From contig CM060838.1 in assembly GCA_030762175.1 (NCBI GenBank), positions 19,954,501 to 20,018,500 of the forward strand: 64,000 nucleotides of DNA, given 5' to 3'. The position numbers and the translations under genes are program-made. The notes beneath the pieces were generated by a model that ran no database searches, had not been told where the DNA came from, and was given only the letters and a program-made list of their open reading frames with translations. This document shows, one piece after another, positions 1 through 11,545 of this stretch; positions within the stretch are counted from its first letter, which is position 1, and each line of letters begins with the position of its first letter. The DNA comes from Metallyticus violacea (Eukaryota > Arthropoda > Insecta > Mantodea > Metallyticidae).

Positions 1-1296
1 GTAATATATTTTCTCCAACCCACATCTTATATCTGTCTCAGGTTTCCTAGAAGGTATAATTTCTCCATTAATTGGAAAATGTATAAATGCCCTCTAGTGT
101 TCTTTTAATCATAGATATCTGTCGCAATTTTTGCAGGGACTATTTTAATAGGAGTTAGTTTATTTTAATTCATAAAATTATGAACATAAAAGATATATAA
201 GATAAAATTAAATTTTATTAATATTATAATACTTATTGTTATGCAAAAATAACTGTTACTTATTGTACAGATGAAAAAAAATTGTTAGTGTCTTAGCGAG
301 CATCTCAGCTGGTATGTTAACAATGATTAGTAATCAATAAGTCATATAATGATTATGTGTACCTCTAATGACTTCTGTTGCAAATTGAGCAACTTCCAAA
401 TCATTTTGGACCTAATTAATCACTCTAACTCTGAATGCAGACCTAGTTCGTTTATATAAATAAGATAACTGTTCTTATTGTCGATTCATTACGCCACTAA
501 TAATTCATTAAATGCTTAATTATCAGTTGAACTAAAACCGCTACAAATACTTAATTTATGTAGCGGAAATCTCTGGTGTTGAAAGTAAGGATAGTCCGCA
601 GATCATTAACGAAAGTTCTGATGTTCACTTAACATTTAAATGAAAATGCCTATATCAGTCATCCAAATGCGTTCTTTATCAAGTTTTGCTAAAAATTGCT
701 CATCAAAAGTTTTCATTTGTTGTAGTCATTCTATTTCAAAACCTGGACTAATTGAAACTTATAAGGATGCAATTTGAAATCTGCAAGCATATTCTGCCCA
801 AAGTGCGGTGAGACAATCATAATGGCCCAGCAAGTGGTCATGAAAATCGCTTCGTTGAATCAAGGCATTGACTGTATGGAAATCTTTGAGAGTTCAAACA
901 ATTTTTCTTATTCCAGGACGCTTCTTGTTAATTCAAGTCTTTGAAGACATGTCTTCATAGAATGGGCGACGGAACCGGAATGTTTCGTCGTATAGTTTCA
1001 CGTTGTTTCTATAATTTTAATAAAGGTAAGGACACTTCATCGAAAAATAAGAATTATTTGTACATTTAATTCTTTTATTTTATTTTTATGTTTGTTTGAA
1101 AAAATTCGTCACTTTTTTCTGATCTATCAACATATTTTTCTTATGTCCATTCTAATTCTACACAAGCCCGAGAATAGAGTGTTTTCTTCTTGCTGCATGA
1201 TTTAATGATGTCCTGTAGTGTTATGACTTCGATATAAAAGTCATCAGCTAAATAATCATCATCATCAATTTTTCTATTATTTTCACTTTCGTTTCT
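1..1296. other. AT-rich sequence, no recognised feature
   Basis: I see no supported gene here. On the minus strand at about 730-890 there is a short open stretch with a protein-like look, but stops lie close on both sides and I do not recognise it. Confidence 0.5.
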
Positions 1297-1298
1297 TA

Positions 1299-1320
1299 GA
1301 GGGATGTTCTAAAAGTTCTC
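1299..1320 (+). repeat. Left terminal inverted repeat of mariner 1
   Basis: The motif GAGGGATGTTCTAAAAGT is repeated in inverted form at 2490-2511 with one mismatch in the core. It is the transposase binding end. Confidence 0.85.
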
Positions 1321-1461
1321 CATCTGTCCCGAGAGATGTGAAGATGGCCAAATTACTATGATAGTTGTTAAGTATCATCCTTAGATGGCGTGCTATAAAG
1401 TTTCAGATGCGTAAGTGTAGTCATTTGTTTCTGCCAACAAATTGTTAAAGTTTTCTACAAA

Positions 1462-2368
1462 ATGGATAAAACTAAAATATTAATAAAGTACTTCGTTTTG
1501 TAGAGTTTAACTCCAACAGAAACACAAAAGGAGTTAGATTCCACATTAAAGGATTCTTCCCTTTCGTTTTCAACGATTAGATAGTGGGTTGCTGAATTTA
1601 AGCGCGGTCGTACATCCTGTCAAGATGATGAACACTCAGGGCGTCCCAAAACTGTTACGACTGACGAGGTTGTGACAAAAATTCACAATGCCGTACTCAA
1701 AGATCGTCGATTGAAGGTACGCAAGTTGGCTGAGATTACAAAGACCTCGATAGGCCGTGTCCATTAGATTTTACATGAAGATCTGGGCATGAAAAAGCTT
1801 CCCGCTTGATGGATACCGCGTTTGTTAAGAATGAATGAAAAAAGATTCGAAAATGAACATTTCGCAAGAGTGTTTAGACTTGTTTAAAGGCAATTCCAGC
1901 TTCAGTTTCCGATTTTTCACAACAGTAGATGAAACATGGATTGATCATTACACGCCAGAGAAAAGGTGGGTGGCAACAGTTGCAAGTGCACCAAAGAAAG
2001 CAAAAACGGTTCCATCTGCAGGAAAAGTCATGTCATTGTGTGGTGCTCGTAAACTTGCTACAGAAAGGCGGAGAGTATTACGTACGCTTCGCCGCTTCCC
2101 TGCTGGAGCAACTGAAGGATGCTATTCAGGCTAAACATCCATACCTGGCGAAAAAGAAAGTTCTCTTTCATTACAATAATGCTCCTTCACACACGTCTGG
2201 GATTGTTACTGCAACCAGGTTCTTCAACGATCGCCATATTTGCCTGATTTTGATCCCTACGATTACTTTTTGTTCCGAAATCTGAAGAAACAGCTGGATG
2301 GACGAAGATTCACATCAAGTGACGAGGTTGAGCCAGAACCAGATCACAGTTGCACAAATCTTATTTAA
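1462..2368 (+). pseudogene. Mariner transposase pseudogene (element 1)
   Basis: The product was a mariner transposase: an N-terminal helix-turn-helix DNA-binding region and a C-terminal DDE/D catalytic domain that cuts and pastes the element. The start is the ATG at 1462 (MDKTKI, followed by LTPTETQKELDS). Reading this frame gives nonsense codons at 1501, 1582, 1765 and 1807. Blocks typical of the family remain, such as WVAEFKRGRTS, GRPKTVTTDEV and RRLKVRKLAEI. The frame then shifts near 1830; from there MNISQECLDLFK and the first catalytic block TVDETWIDHYTPE (about 1926-1964) can be read. It shifts again near 2060, giving YLAKKKVLFHYNNAPSHTS, and near 2215, giving SPYLPDFDPYDYFLF. The second catalytic Asp (normally in HxDN) is Asn, and a few residues are missing before the third, so this copy cannot make active enzyme. 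Confidence 0.9.
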
Positions 2369-2489
2369 CTGAGGGTATCAGAGTGTTTAAAAGTTGTTGG
2401 AAAAGTTTATTGATTTACCAGGGAACTATACAGAGAATGAAGAAGAATAAAAAAAAAAACTTTTGTTTGCAAATTGTGTTTTCAGGCCG

Positions 2490-2511
2490 TGGACTTTTAG
2501 AACACCCCTCG
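2490..2511 (-). repeat. Right terminal inverted repeat of mariner 1
   Basis: This is the inverted partner of 1299-1320. It is followed by the flanking TA at 2512-2513. Confidence 0.85.
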
Positions 2512-2513
2512 TA

Positions 2514-3450
2514 TATTCAAAACTTTGCGTTTTTTCTTAATTGACAGTAAATAAAGACATCGTGAAGCGAAATTCCGCAAACAAGTGTAAAGTGGACTTA
2601 TAAACTTCAAGACTGTTGCATTGTAAATGGCCAGTATTAAATGTGGAGTTGTTCGACCGAACAAGTTTCTTAGATCTAATTTTAGCGAGGTTTTCACAAT
2701 TAATTTGGAGGGAAAAAATAATGAACAGGAGAATAAATTCGATAATCGGTTAATGGAGGTTCCACTGCATTCTTTTAACGTGAATGCGCAACGCTCTCCC
2801 GAATAGCAGCTAAAACACATTGCTTTGGGAAAATTATCCTTGCTTCACTGTTGCAAACGACTTTGCAAATAATGATTCAAAATTTCCCGGTCCCATGCGC
2901 CATTCTGTATCAACATCTAAAACTAATTTTCAAACGACGATAAGAGCAGTGATGAATATCGAGTCTAGAACGGGCTTTGCCAGCCATGAGGACATTGGAC
3001 TTAGCGAGGTCGGCCCACAAGGGACATCAACTCAGAAAAGAAAAAAGTAAGAGAGAAAGACGGAAGTTCAGTAAACACCAGTTTGGTTAATCTCTGCCCC
3101 AGGTCCTACAATTGTTTTGCCCGACCCAACGATTTCTGAGACAAGCAATGTTGCTACCCAAAGGCCTGTAATTTAGAAACTAGCATGGTAAGCTGGGGCT
3201 TTCCGCTCTTAATGCATGGAATACCCAACGATATCACTACCCTGTTATTTGCTCATTTACCCTAACATCCTCTTTTCCACATAGTCGCATTGCTAAGTAA
3301 CTTGCGATGCCATTAGGTTCAACAGTTAACGTTTCTGTTGATCATAGATATATCCATTAGTGCATCATCTGCAGTCTTGTGCATTCACCTTCTTATTGTT
3401 TTTTCAAATGAAAATATGAAAGACCTTTTTAAATATCCATTATTAGAAAT
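2514..3450. other. Unassigned sequence
   Basis: Only short open frames are present, for example 76 codons at 2820-3050 plus, with no family I recognise. No repeat shared with the rest of the window was noticed. Confidence 0.4.
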
Positions 3451-3464
3451 TATGTCGATTTTTT

Positions 3465-3756
3465 TGTTTATTTAAGGACTCCGTTTAACATCTCAGGTCA
3501 TCAGTGTCCTATTCTATTCAGGGCGTGAAACGGCCGACAAATTTTACTCAGAGGTCTCTTTTCAGGTTTGAGGTTCTTTATCATGCCGTAAATGTACGAC
3601 ACGGGACTCATGGCTTTACTTCCTTTCCGAAGGAAGCCATATTTAGGATTTTTACGTCCGAAAAAATCCATCGGTCATGGCCGGGATCGAACCCACGATC
3701 TTTGGTTTAGGAGGAGGCCCAGTATGGTATCCACTACACCACTAAGACCGACCAAC
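3465..3756 (-). mobile_element. SINE-A copy 1
   Basis: A near-full-length copy on the minus strand. The tail and body lie at the left, with GCGTGAAACGGCCGAC near 3523. The tRNA-like head is at the right, ending CCACTACACCACTAAGACCG. An imperfect target duplication is visible: TATGTCGATT at 3451-3460 and TATCTCGATGATT starting at 3757. Confidence 0.85.
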
Positions 3757-3770
3757 TATCTCGATGATTT

Positions 3771-4384
3771 GCAGCCGCAGGATTGGAAGAAAGAAAATCC
3801 ATGTGTTTTGAGTGTTTTAAATAACCAAACCTGGTTATCTTAGGATTAATATGCCTTACAGATTAAAATGTATACTGGTTAGTTTCAAGATATAAACATT
3901 CTTAATATTTATACAGTACCTAACTTTGGAAAATCGGAGTAATTTGAAATAAAAAATGAAAGTAGGACTTTCTTCTTCGCTTTTCTCCAACAAGAGCTTG
4001 GCAGCAAATAAAATAGATAAAAGAATTTATTCCCTGTGACGTACACATTGACCGTTTTTTTTTTTTTTTTTTACATTCCTAGTTGCGAGAACAATGCATC
4101 AATTACGTTATTAGTAATGGAAAGTAAAATAAATTATAGCGCTTTGCTTTATAACTGCACCATAAAGTGCATTGGAATTATTTTAGGATTTATTCACATT
4201 TACGAACTTTTATCATTACTCAAGGAATCTCGGAGAGTTGTTTTTGAAAAACGCTATACTTTTCCTTCTAAAACCTTTATTGAATTTTTGCGTTGCGCAG
4301 CATTAGTTTTCCATTTGTTGAAGGTACTTAAAGGGTACTTTTTGCATTTACTAATATAATCTACTACTTAAGAGAACGCATGTG
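3771..4384. other. AT-rich sequence with a T tract
   Basis: The block holds a run of 18 T at 4055-4072. The open frame crossing that tract (4036-4359) starts with a Phe run and looks like a chance frame. Confidence 0.4.
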
Positions 4385-5030
4385 CAGTGAGATTATTTGA
4401 CTTATGGGCCAGAAAAGGTGACTGCATATTGGAAGAAGTACGTCATCAAGGTCGTGTAATTCATGTATAGGTATCGGCTTGTTGTTAGTTTAAACGAAAC
4501 TTTGTCAGCGAATGGTTGTGCATGCGCGTTGTAAATTATGTGCTAATTGTTCGTTAGTTATGCCATTACAAAAATACAGTCTAGAAGAACGGGATTTTAT
4601 GTACGATACATGTGTAAAAACAGACTCTTGCTGAGAAATGGTAGAGCAATTCGCAAAAAAATAGTCGTGGTCCAGGTACAGAAATTGTTCACCAACTTGT
4701 TACAAAGTTACGAGAGACAGTATTCTCAATGACTAGAAATGTGCTCTTAACTCCCGTGTTCTTGCGATAGAAAATTGAGATGAAATATAGGAATTTCTTA
4801 CGCAAATGCCGGCAATGTATTGCCGCTAAGGAGCATCATTTTCAACATTTCTTGTAGCACAGGTTAGTGCTTATTATTATCGGTTTTAAATACATCGTTA
4901 TTGTATGTTTTAAGTACAAAAATTAAAATAAAAACTCTTAACGTCACACATGGCGATTCTATCAAGTTTTTACCTCACTGTAGGTGGAACGCCCCTTGAA
5001 ATAGACGAATGTCCTACCAATTTAGTGGGG
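4385..5030 (+). mobile_element. Non-autonomous Tc3-like transposon remnant, copy 1
   Basis: The segment starts with a non-coding leader, continues into the N-terminal DNA-binding part of a Tc3-like transposase, then jumps to a short 3-prime-like end. The same arrangement recurs at 10725-11780: the leader has CGACTGCGTACTGG there and TGACTGCATATTGG here, and both copies share GATGAAATAxAGGAATTTC, a GCCGGCA motif, and CCTCACTGTAGGTG versus CCTCCTCAGTAGGTG at the end. The catalytic domain is missing from both, so this is probably a MITE-like derivative. Exact ends are uncertain because I could not define terminal repeats. Confidence 0.6.
4559..4800 (+). pseudogene. Tc3-like transposase N-terminus, broken
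   Basis: The frame begins at an ATG (4559 region) with a peptide close to MPLQKYSLEERDFMYDTCVK and then TDSC, the opening of arthropod Tc3-like transposases that carry an N-terminal helix-turn-helix (the DUF4817-like group). A stop follows TDSC. After a frameshift, QLVTKLRETVFSMT can be read, corresponding to the second helix-turn-helix. Only the DNA-binding part remains. The family name is from memory of similar proteins; the match to the copy at 11406-11540 is direct. Confidence 0.6.
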
Positions 5031-5886
5031 GGCCTCCGAACCGAAAGAACGTCACGACCTTACCTTACATCAACCACAGCATCACAAGCACCCTACGTAC
5101 TTCATCCTAAGAGGAGATAGTGTTAGTGGATAGATTCGCTCACGCCACTACACAGGATAATTTAGACTAGGCTTGCCATTTCATTCTCTTCAACTCCTCA
5201 ACATTTCTGAAACAAACATGTATAGTGTGACGTGTCGTTTGAGCCTAGACATGGAAGCAAGCACATGTTTCTAATTGAACCTGTGTAAATGTTTTAGATA
5301 AAGTGCATTCCTAAATTCATCTACTCTGTTTGTGGTAGAATAACACATTAAAACGCACAATATCTCAAACTATAAGCTTGGTTCCTTTATCTGGCAAGCT
5401 CTTAATTTTTCTTTATATTAAAGTATTAATATACCATTATGTATTTTGAATATAAGTGACATACACTACCATAGTTCATTTTTTTAATAGTTCATTAGTT
5501 GTTTAATGAAAGGCACTGCTAAGACGAAGTTAGCTATAGTGCTTAAGGCTTATTGAAACGATACACCTGCAGCTGTTGTAAAGTTTATTATTTGCATTTA
5601 GTCAGGGAATGTTTATGCTGACATTTAAGGTTAGTACATGGAAATGATTGGGGAGTATTGTACAATAAATTCTGGCCCCATTTTCGTGAAATAATAAGTT
5701 TGTTCTACATAAAGTGCATGTGGCATGTAAATATGGCCTGTAAATATATACTTCTTATCTTATTTCAAAACAGTCGCCATTCATTTCAAATTACTGTGCC
5801 ACAAAATTGTAAAATAATGATGTCTTTATTTTTTGTTTCAAACTGTCATTAAATAAGGTTGTTTATTAAAATACGATTTTATATTT
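5031..5886. other. Unassigned AT-rich sequence
   Basis: I see nothing recognisable here. The 64-codon frame at 5658-5852 has no family features. Confidence 0.4.
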
Positions 5887-6159
5887 GTTTTTTTTTTAAT
5901 GGTGTTAAAGCCCGTTTTTGCTACGAGGCACCATAGGCGGTGAACACTGATGATACATGAGATGAAATGATATATTGAGAAATAATTTTTTTAAGGAAGG
6001 AAATATTCCAGGCCTAAGTTTAGGGTACCTCCCGGGCATTTGTCATTTATGAATACTGAGGAAACCTAGAAAAAGCCTCAGTCAGAGCGGTAGGGATTCG
6101 AACCCCAGACCTCTCGCTCACGAGTCCGCGCCTTAACGACTTAGGCCACCCGTGGCGGT
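5887..6159 (-). mobile_element. SINE-B copy 1
   Basis: A nearly full copy on the minus strand. The T-rich left end is the oligo-A tail, and the body has GATGATACATGAGATGAAAT at 5949-5968. The tRNA-like head at the right contains TTCGAACCCCAGACCTC (B box) and ends in GGCCACCCGTGGCGGT. No clear target duplication was found. Confidence 0.85.
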
Positions 6160-6185
6160 CTCTATTGTCTGTGCTCGACTGATGA

Positions 6186-6478
6186 TTGAACATATGCAGA
6201 ACAGAATACTCGGAAATTTCGGATGACATTGTGGACACCATCCAGAAAGGTGCAGCACTCCATTGTTTTGAGTCGAATGTGGGAGAATACCTTAACCGAC
6301 GATTTCCCAGTCACTGGATAGATAGAGGTTCACCTAAAGTAAGGCCATTACGTTCCCCAAATTTGACGCCTTTAGACGTTTTTGCTTGGGGTTTATCAAG
6401 TCACACCTGTACGACACCAAAGTAGAAGATTTCTGGAATCTGGAGAATATTTTTTGTGAAGCATATGCATGGGCAAAA
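6186..6478 (+). pseudogene. Tc3-like transposase C-terminal fragment
   Basis: This is a remnant of the catalytic half of a Tc3-like transposase. Readable blocks are KGAALHCFESNVGEYLNRRF, then PSHWIDRGSPKV, then RSPNLTPLDVFAWG, after which the frame shifts to SHLYDTKVEDFWNLENIF. In relatives the first block carries DGAPPHF and the RSP block reads RSPDLTPLD; here the first acidic residue is lost and the Asp after RSP is Asn, so the copy is dead. It lies directly beside SINE-B copy 1, which may have inserted into or next to it. Confidence 0.7.
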
Positions 6479-8904
6479 TGCTTATAAATATCTTTGGACC
6501 TGCTTAAATTAGGATGAAAAGTCCATATGTATGCATACACTTTCATGTCATGAATTTAACTCAGGACAAACAGTTATTTAATGAAACTGAATGCAAACTT
6601 TTTATGCACCTTAAATAATGGTTTAATAGTCTGCATATAATTTTGTTTAACCATCATGAGTAAATTAATATCAGAATTTTGATTTACGGATTTTGCAGTA
6701 TTTAAGTTAATTGAATGTTTTGTTAAATGTTATCATTTACCTCATAACATATTTTATGGAATGCAACTGCATAAGTCACGTACATTGCTTACTCACAGTA
6801 ACATTCTTCTTAATGTTGTCAATGTATTGATAATAAATTTAAGAATGTCAATGGTGATTTGAAAACTAAAATTCATCATAAAAATATAAACTTATTTTGT
6901 ATATTTGTAATAGGGGGTTATAATTCATATTTTAATTACTGTTTACATCATTTTAAGAGTGACATAACCAGAGAACACCTAGCTTTACGTTCACGTACTT
7001 CGCTAGTATTCTGTGAGCTCGAGTTCTATGTATTCATACGTTTTTGTCATTAAGATAAAAACATAGACATATTGTCTATCACGTTTTTGCTGATTTTAGT
7101 TCTGGATTAATATTGTTGGCATGTGTAATTCTATTTAATTATTTGGGCAAAGTTGCACAATATTTCTTTCAAGGATTAAAAATAAAAATAAAATCTAATT
7201 CCGATAGTATTCAAATTTCAACTTATGCATCACTAGATAAATCTAAGCAGTTGGTAGTTGCTCATTTCGGCCCTGATCAGATTATATGAGTTGTACTGCA
7301 CAGGGCCATATGTTAATGGAGCCACATTAGAATATCCTGTATTAGATATATACGATAACACACAAACAATGGGCATACATTAAAATCCACCCATACTTGA
7401 AATTAAAATCGAAATAGTTACTCCTACGCTTACAATTATACGCCTCAAGGAGAATTATAGATATCAGGTCTGTCTTAGAATAAATATTAGCTGATAGTAT
7501 TTGTGCTTTTTAAGTTACTTCTGAAAAATTTGGTTGTTTGCTAATGAATAGTGATTACTTAAATTCTATGAAAATAATTAACAAACTACATTTTCGATAA
7601 TTTCTCACTTTTATAACAAATTACCAGCACGTTTTCGATTTAACGAACAAAATATGTTACACGATCTAGCACTCCCAAATAACGCCGCAACAAGACCTAC
7701 TCCAGTCCTAATACGGGTATCGATAGTACAGAAAATGGTGGCGATCGAGGTACAATCATGTTGCTGCTATTAAATACATGGATTTGCTTGCATTTACGTG
7801 GTTTTTTACAGTTTATAATTGGAAGTAAATAAACAATAGTGTGTCACTTCTTTTGTTTTTTATTAAGTTAATGTTGGATTAGTGAATTACATCAAGGAAC
7901 TTCTGTAATAGAAAGTGTATAGTGCAACATGGGTTGCTCTTGATGTGTGTCCGTTTGTACTTATAATAATGGCAATGCGCCACATGTTACATATTTAAGT
8001 GTCCTAAAGAGCAGCCATTAAAGGAGGACCGGACAAAGAGTATGCACCGTTTACATTTTAAAGTTAATAATAAAACTGTAGTGTGTATTAAATATTTTGT
8101 ACCAAACTTTCCCTGAGCAATTCTCCTTAATCTACCATGTGGCAGTGGGGCTTAGTAATGATAGGAAATATCCCGAAGAACGTATGATGTAGGTTTTGGA
8201 GCGAGATGAAAAAAAATTTAATGAATGGATTGAGCAGGATGTTAATACATGCTTCGACTCCTTTGCAAGCGAGATTAAATAAAGACAGGAATACCATTGT
8301 AACCATACCCAAGGAAAACTATGCCCTTTTCATTAAAATAGATTGTGAGATATGATGCTGTTTCATATACATCGGTTAGGTTTAAGGTGTAATTTGCAAG
8401 TTAGTACATTTGTGCCTCTCTGTGTAAAAGTTCAGTTCCATCTTGGAGTGCAGTGGAATTTGGGAGATATGTCCTATTTGTATGTTGTTGGAATTATAAT
8501 TTTTGTTTTTATTGTTATTGCACTATGGTGAATGGTAATGAACAACAACTGATTAACCATTTTTTGTATGAATGCTTTTATGTAATCCGAATTTATGTTA
8601 TTTTATATTTCGTTTTCATTAGTGAAGTATTGTTAGAAACAATTTCAAATTCTTTAAAAACATAGAAATAGTTTATAATGGTAAATAACTGTGAACTAAT
8701 ACTGCGTAAAAGTTTCATGTTTACTATTGGTATTAGTAGGGGGACGAAAGCAGCCATTTTTCTTCTGCGTTGGGGCCTCAGTAGTAAATTCGATCTTGAC
8801 CGCAGTTAGGTGGGGTATCACAAATAAAATAAAGAAATGTTTAATTTATTAAGCTAAAATTGTATGTATCAACATTAGTCAAGCAAGTCTAGAAAATATC
8901 ATCA
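6479..8904. other. AT-rich sequence, no recognised gene or repeat
   Basis: About 2.4 kb with many short frames in all phases, none over 77 codons. I noticed no match to the other repeats of the window. Confidence 0.45.
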
Positions 8905-9350
8905 CCAAATGTGACAGCGAGATTCCATTTTCCCTCCTTGCACGTGAAACCCTCTTCCCTGCAGGAGAAAGTCAATCTCCGCTCTTTATTCAAATCCATT
9001 GTAGGTGGAGCTCACCTTTCCAGTCTGGAGCGCCAGTTATTTTCCACACATAAAGGTGGGCAATCCAAGGGCTGCTATGCATGGAGGGGCGTTTTGTATA
9101 CACCCCAGCGATTGATTTATTGTCGAGCCATTCGGCTTCGATGAATGAACACGTCACTTGCTTAAAGGAATAGAAATGCTATCGTAAATCAACAGGGCTG
9201 TGTGCCACCAGATTCCTTCTATCAACGCTTTTATTACCTTTCCTTCTTTCTGCCCCTACAGCTTATCAACGGATGGTAGGGTTGACCATCGCATTTTCCA
9301 CACCAAAGTATGGCTCCGCGTGCCATATGCCGGCTCATGCACTTCACACT
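8905..9350. other. GC-richer unassigned block
   Basis: The composition rises clearly against the flanks, and CpG and GC-rich words such as GGTGGAGCTCACC appear. There is one 77-codon frame at 8911-9144 plus that I do not recognise. It could be an old exon, a regulatory element or part of a repeat; the sequence alone does not decide. SINE-B copy 2 abuts its right edge. Confidence 0.35.
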
Positions 9351-9631
9351 TAACGGCTGGCCGAAGTTGCTAATGCGCGGACTCGTGAGCGGGAGGTCTG
9401 GGGTTTGAATCTCTCCAGGACTGTCCTCCCTGGCCGTTTTTTTTTTTTTTCCAGGTTTTCCTCAGTCCTCATAAATGGCAAACGCCGGAGAGGTACCCTA
9501 AACTTAGACCTGGAACGCTTCCTTCCATAATAAAATATCCTTTCCCAATTTATCATTTCATCTCATGTATCATCAGTGTTCGCCGCCTATGGCGCTTCAG
9601 TATTAAAAACGAGCGTTAAACACTACTAAAA
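9351..9631 (+). mobile_element. SINE-B copy 2
   Basis: A plus-strand copy. The head is somewhat decayed at its start (GGCTGGCCGAAGTTGCTAA), followed by GCGCGGACTCGTGAGCGGGA and a B box GGTTTGAATCTC. The body carries TAAACTTAGACCTGGAACGC and ends GAGCGTTAAACACTACTAAA. Confidence 0.85.
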
Positions 9632-9952
9632 AGTCCTTAGTTGCTTGCCATTACATCGTTATACATGAAGTAATTTAGTAATCCACTTTTTATGTCATCA
9701 GAAATTCTATTTTAGCCATAACAATGTTTACCAATCATCCTAATCTAGAAGGGACATTCATACTTTTTGATAGTCTGGTTTCCTTGCCAAGAAAGATTTC
9801 AAATGGAGTGTAAAGTAATTTGTTCATGGAAAGCAAAGTTAACGAGGATATTACGTTAGATTTGATAAGCATTTTAAACTATATGAGATGTTTACACAAG
9901 CTTTGAGTCAGGCTAAGCTTTATAATAAAATTCAGTTAGAAAAATGTTGAGT

Positions 9953-10110
9953 GCACGGCCGAGATTCGAACCACGATTACGGCTTACTGTGCCGATACAT
10001 GGTTAGGTTACCATAATCTGGGAATATTCGACAGGGTTGTGGTCGACAGGGCGCGGTAGCTCAAATGGTAAGTGCATCCATGGTAAGAGTCCTAGCCATG
10101 ACCTTGAATT
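9953..10110. repeat. Two decayed tRNA-like segments, opposite strands
   Basis: The minus strand at about 9953-10020 has a B-box-like GGTTCGAATCTCGGCC. The plus strand at about 10050-10110 has a D-arm-like GGTAGCTCAAATGGTAAG but no good B box. Neither folds convincingly as a complete tRNA. They differ from the SINE-A and SINE-B heads, so they may be heads of rarer SINEs or tRNA pseudogenes. Confidence 0.4.
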
Positions 10111-10257
10111 TTTCCTATCTGACGCTTATTCTATACTTTAACCAATAGTTTTGCATTTTTAATTTTGTCATATGTATTACGTACCGATATTTACTATTTT
10201 GTTACAGTCCAAGAAAGTCAAGTGTGGTCGAAGTATACAATTACTAAGCCAGTCATT

Positions 10258-10548
10258 ATTGATTTGGTTTATTTTAACATTTTTAACATCTCAGGTCATC
10301 AGCGTCCCATTAAAATCAGGGCGTGAAACGGCCGACAAATTTCGCTCAAAGGTCTCTTCTTTCAGGCTTGAGGTTCTTTTTCGTACCGTAAATGTACGAC
10401 ACGGGACCCACGGCGCTACTTCCCTTCCGAAGGAAGCCATTCTTACGAATTTTACGCCCGAAAAAATCCATCGATCCTGACTGAGAAACCCTCAATCTTG
10501 GGTTTATGTGGCAAGTATGGTTACCACTTCACCACCAGAACCGACTTA
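10258..10548 (-). mobile_element. SINE-A copy 2
   Basis: A near-full-length minus-strand copy. The tail at the left has the AATAAACCAAATC-type end, the body has GGGCGTGAAACGGCCGAC at 10319-10336, and the head at the right ends CCACCAGAACCG. A 7-bp direct repeat AGTCATT flanks it (10251-10257 and 10549-10555), a plausible target duplication. Confidence 0.85.
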
Positions 10549-10934
10549 AGTCATTCAGTCTGTCAAAAATAAAGTTGTTAGTATTATGTCTCATTTCCAT
10601 CTTAATAATGCGTTAAACTTGTAGATAATTAACTCAAGAAGACTCCCTTCCCAACCAGTACAATTGACTCGTCTGGCACATACAACTTAACAATTGTAAG
10701 GCATTGTTTTACCTGAATGTACACTTTACAGTAAAGTTATTTGAGCCTTAGGCTGGTAGACCGCGACTGCGTACTGGAGAAGGCAGTTGCCAAAGCCTTA
10801 TAATGCTGTGCAAGTAGCAGCTTGTGTGTTACTCGGTGCTTTCATTGCATATACATTTTTACTTATTGTTTTTCGTTAGTTATACCACCACATAAATATA
10901 GCATTCAAACAACTTTTTAGATTCGATGTATATA

Positions 10935-11398
10935 AATAAATGAAATTTGTATACGTACCCTGGCACCTGGTTTCCCAAACCAGGGCGTGTATATCACATT
11001 TTCCATTTATTATTATAAACTATATAATGCAATAATCTCATACTATGTAATTTTACATATTTTTCAAACAACTAGATTAAAATAATATAATAAAATAGTA
11101 AAAATAGCCCACAATCAATTAAATTAAACCAAAATATAAATTTACTAAACTACTTCTCAATTTAATATACCAAAATCTACAAAATTAAAAGCATTTAAGA
11201 ATTATAGCTGGTTGACAGCTGTTCCATTCTAATTTATTACATTATTAAGCTACTAACCACTGGTTACCAGCAGTATGTATTGTTATCCAGTACTTTTACA
11301 GGAATTTCTCTCAAATTTACACTTAATAATTAAACATTACACTTATTAATCTTTCAAGCCTCCTTAACTCATTTCAATCATACTATTTACCTTTTATT
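10935..11398. mobile_element. AT-rich insert in transposon copy 2 (possible MITE)
   Basis: Comparison with the uninterrupted copy at 4385-5030 shows this stretch is extra. Its ends look like weak inverted repeats (AATAAATG at the left; reverse complement of the right end AATAAAAGG), and a TA lies outside each end (10933-10934 and 11399-11400). A small perfect hairpin CCTGGTTT-CCC-AAACCAGG lies inside at 10966-10984. The ends are short and AT-rich, so the boundary call is tentative. Confidence 0.35.
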
Positions 11399-11402
11399 TA
11401 AC

Positions 11403-11545
11403 AGCTTACATATGTGAAAACGGATTCCTACAGAGAAATAGTGAGGCGGTTCGCAAGAAAAATTTCTGACAATCGTGAAACTGTACGCCAACTTGTTAAA
11501 AAGTTACAAGAGACAAGATCTCTCAATGACAAGTGCTTTTATTGA
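11403..11545 (+). pseudogene. Tc3-like transposase N-terminal helix-turn-helix, fragment
   Basis: The frame reads TYVKTDSYREIVRRFARKIS, then DNRETVRQLVKKLQETRSLN, the DNA-binding region of Tc3-like transposases. It aligns with the decayed peptide at 4600-4740. A frameshift follows near 11540 and the rest of the protein is absent. Confidence 0.65.

Larger units (their letters stand above)
1299..2511 (+). mobile_element. Mariner element 1, full length but inactive
   Basis: This is a DNA transposon of the mariner superfamily, about 1.2 kb long. Both ends carry matching terminal inverted repeats: the left end reads GAGGGATGTTCTAAAAGT and the reverse complement of the right end reads GAGGGGTGTTCTAAAAGT. 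A TA dinucleotide lies directly outside each end (1297-1298 and 2512-2513), the target duplication expected for mariner. The interior carries a recognisable transposase in plus orientation, broken by stops and frameshifts. Element length, ends and gene all agree, so the identification is secure. The subfamily is not assigned. Confidence 0.9.

Noticed and set aside
2497..2820. 107-codon minus-strand frame
   Set aside because: It begins in the flank and ends inside the mariner terminal repeat, with no family features; judged a chance frame.
4036..4359. 107-codon plus-strand frame
   Set aside because: It opens with a Phe run from an 18-T tract and has no recognisable domain.
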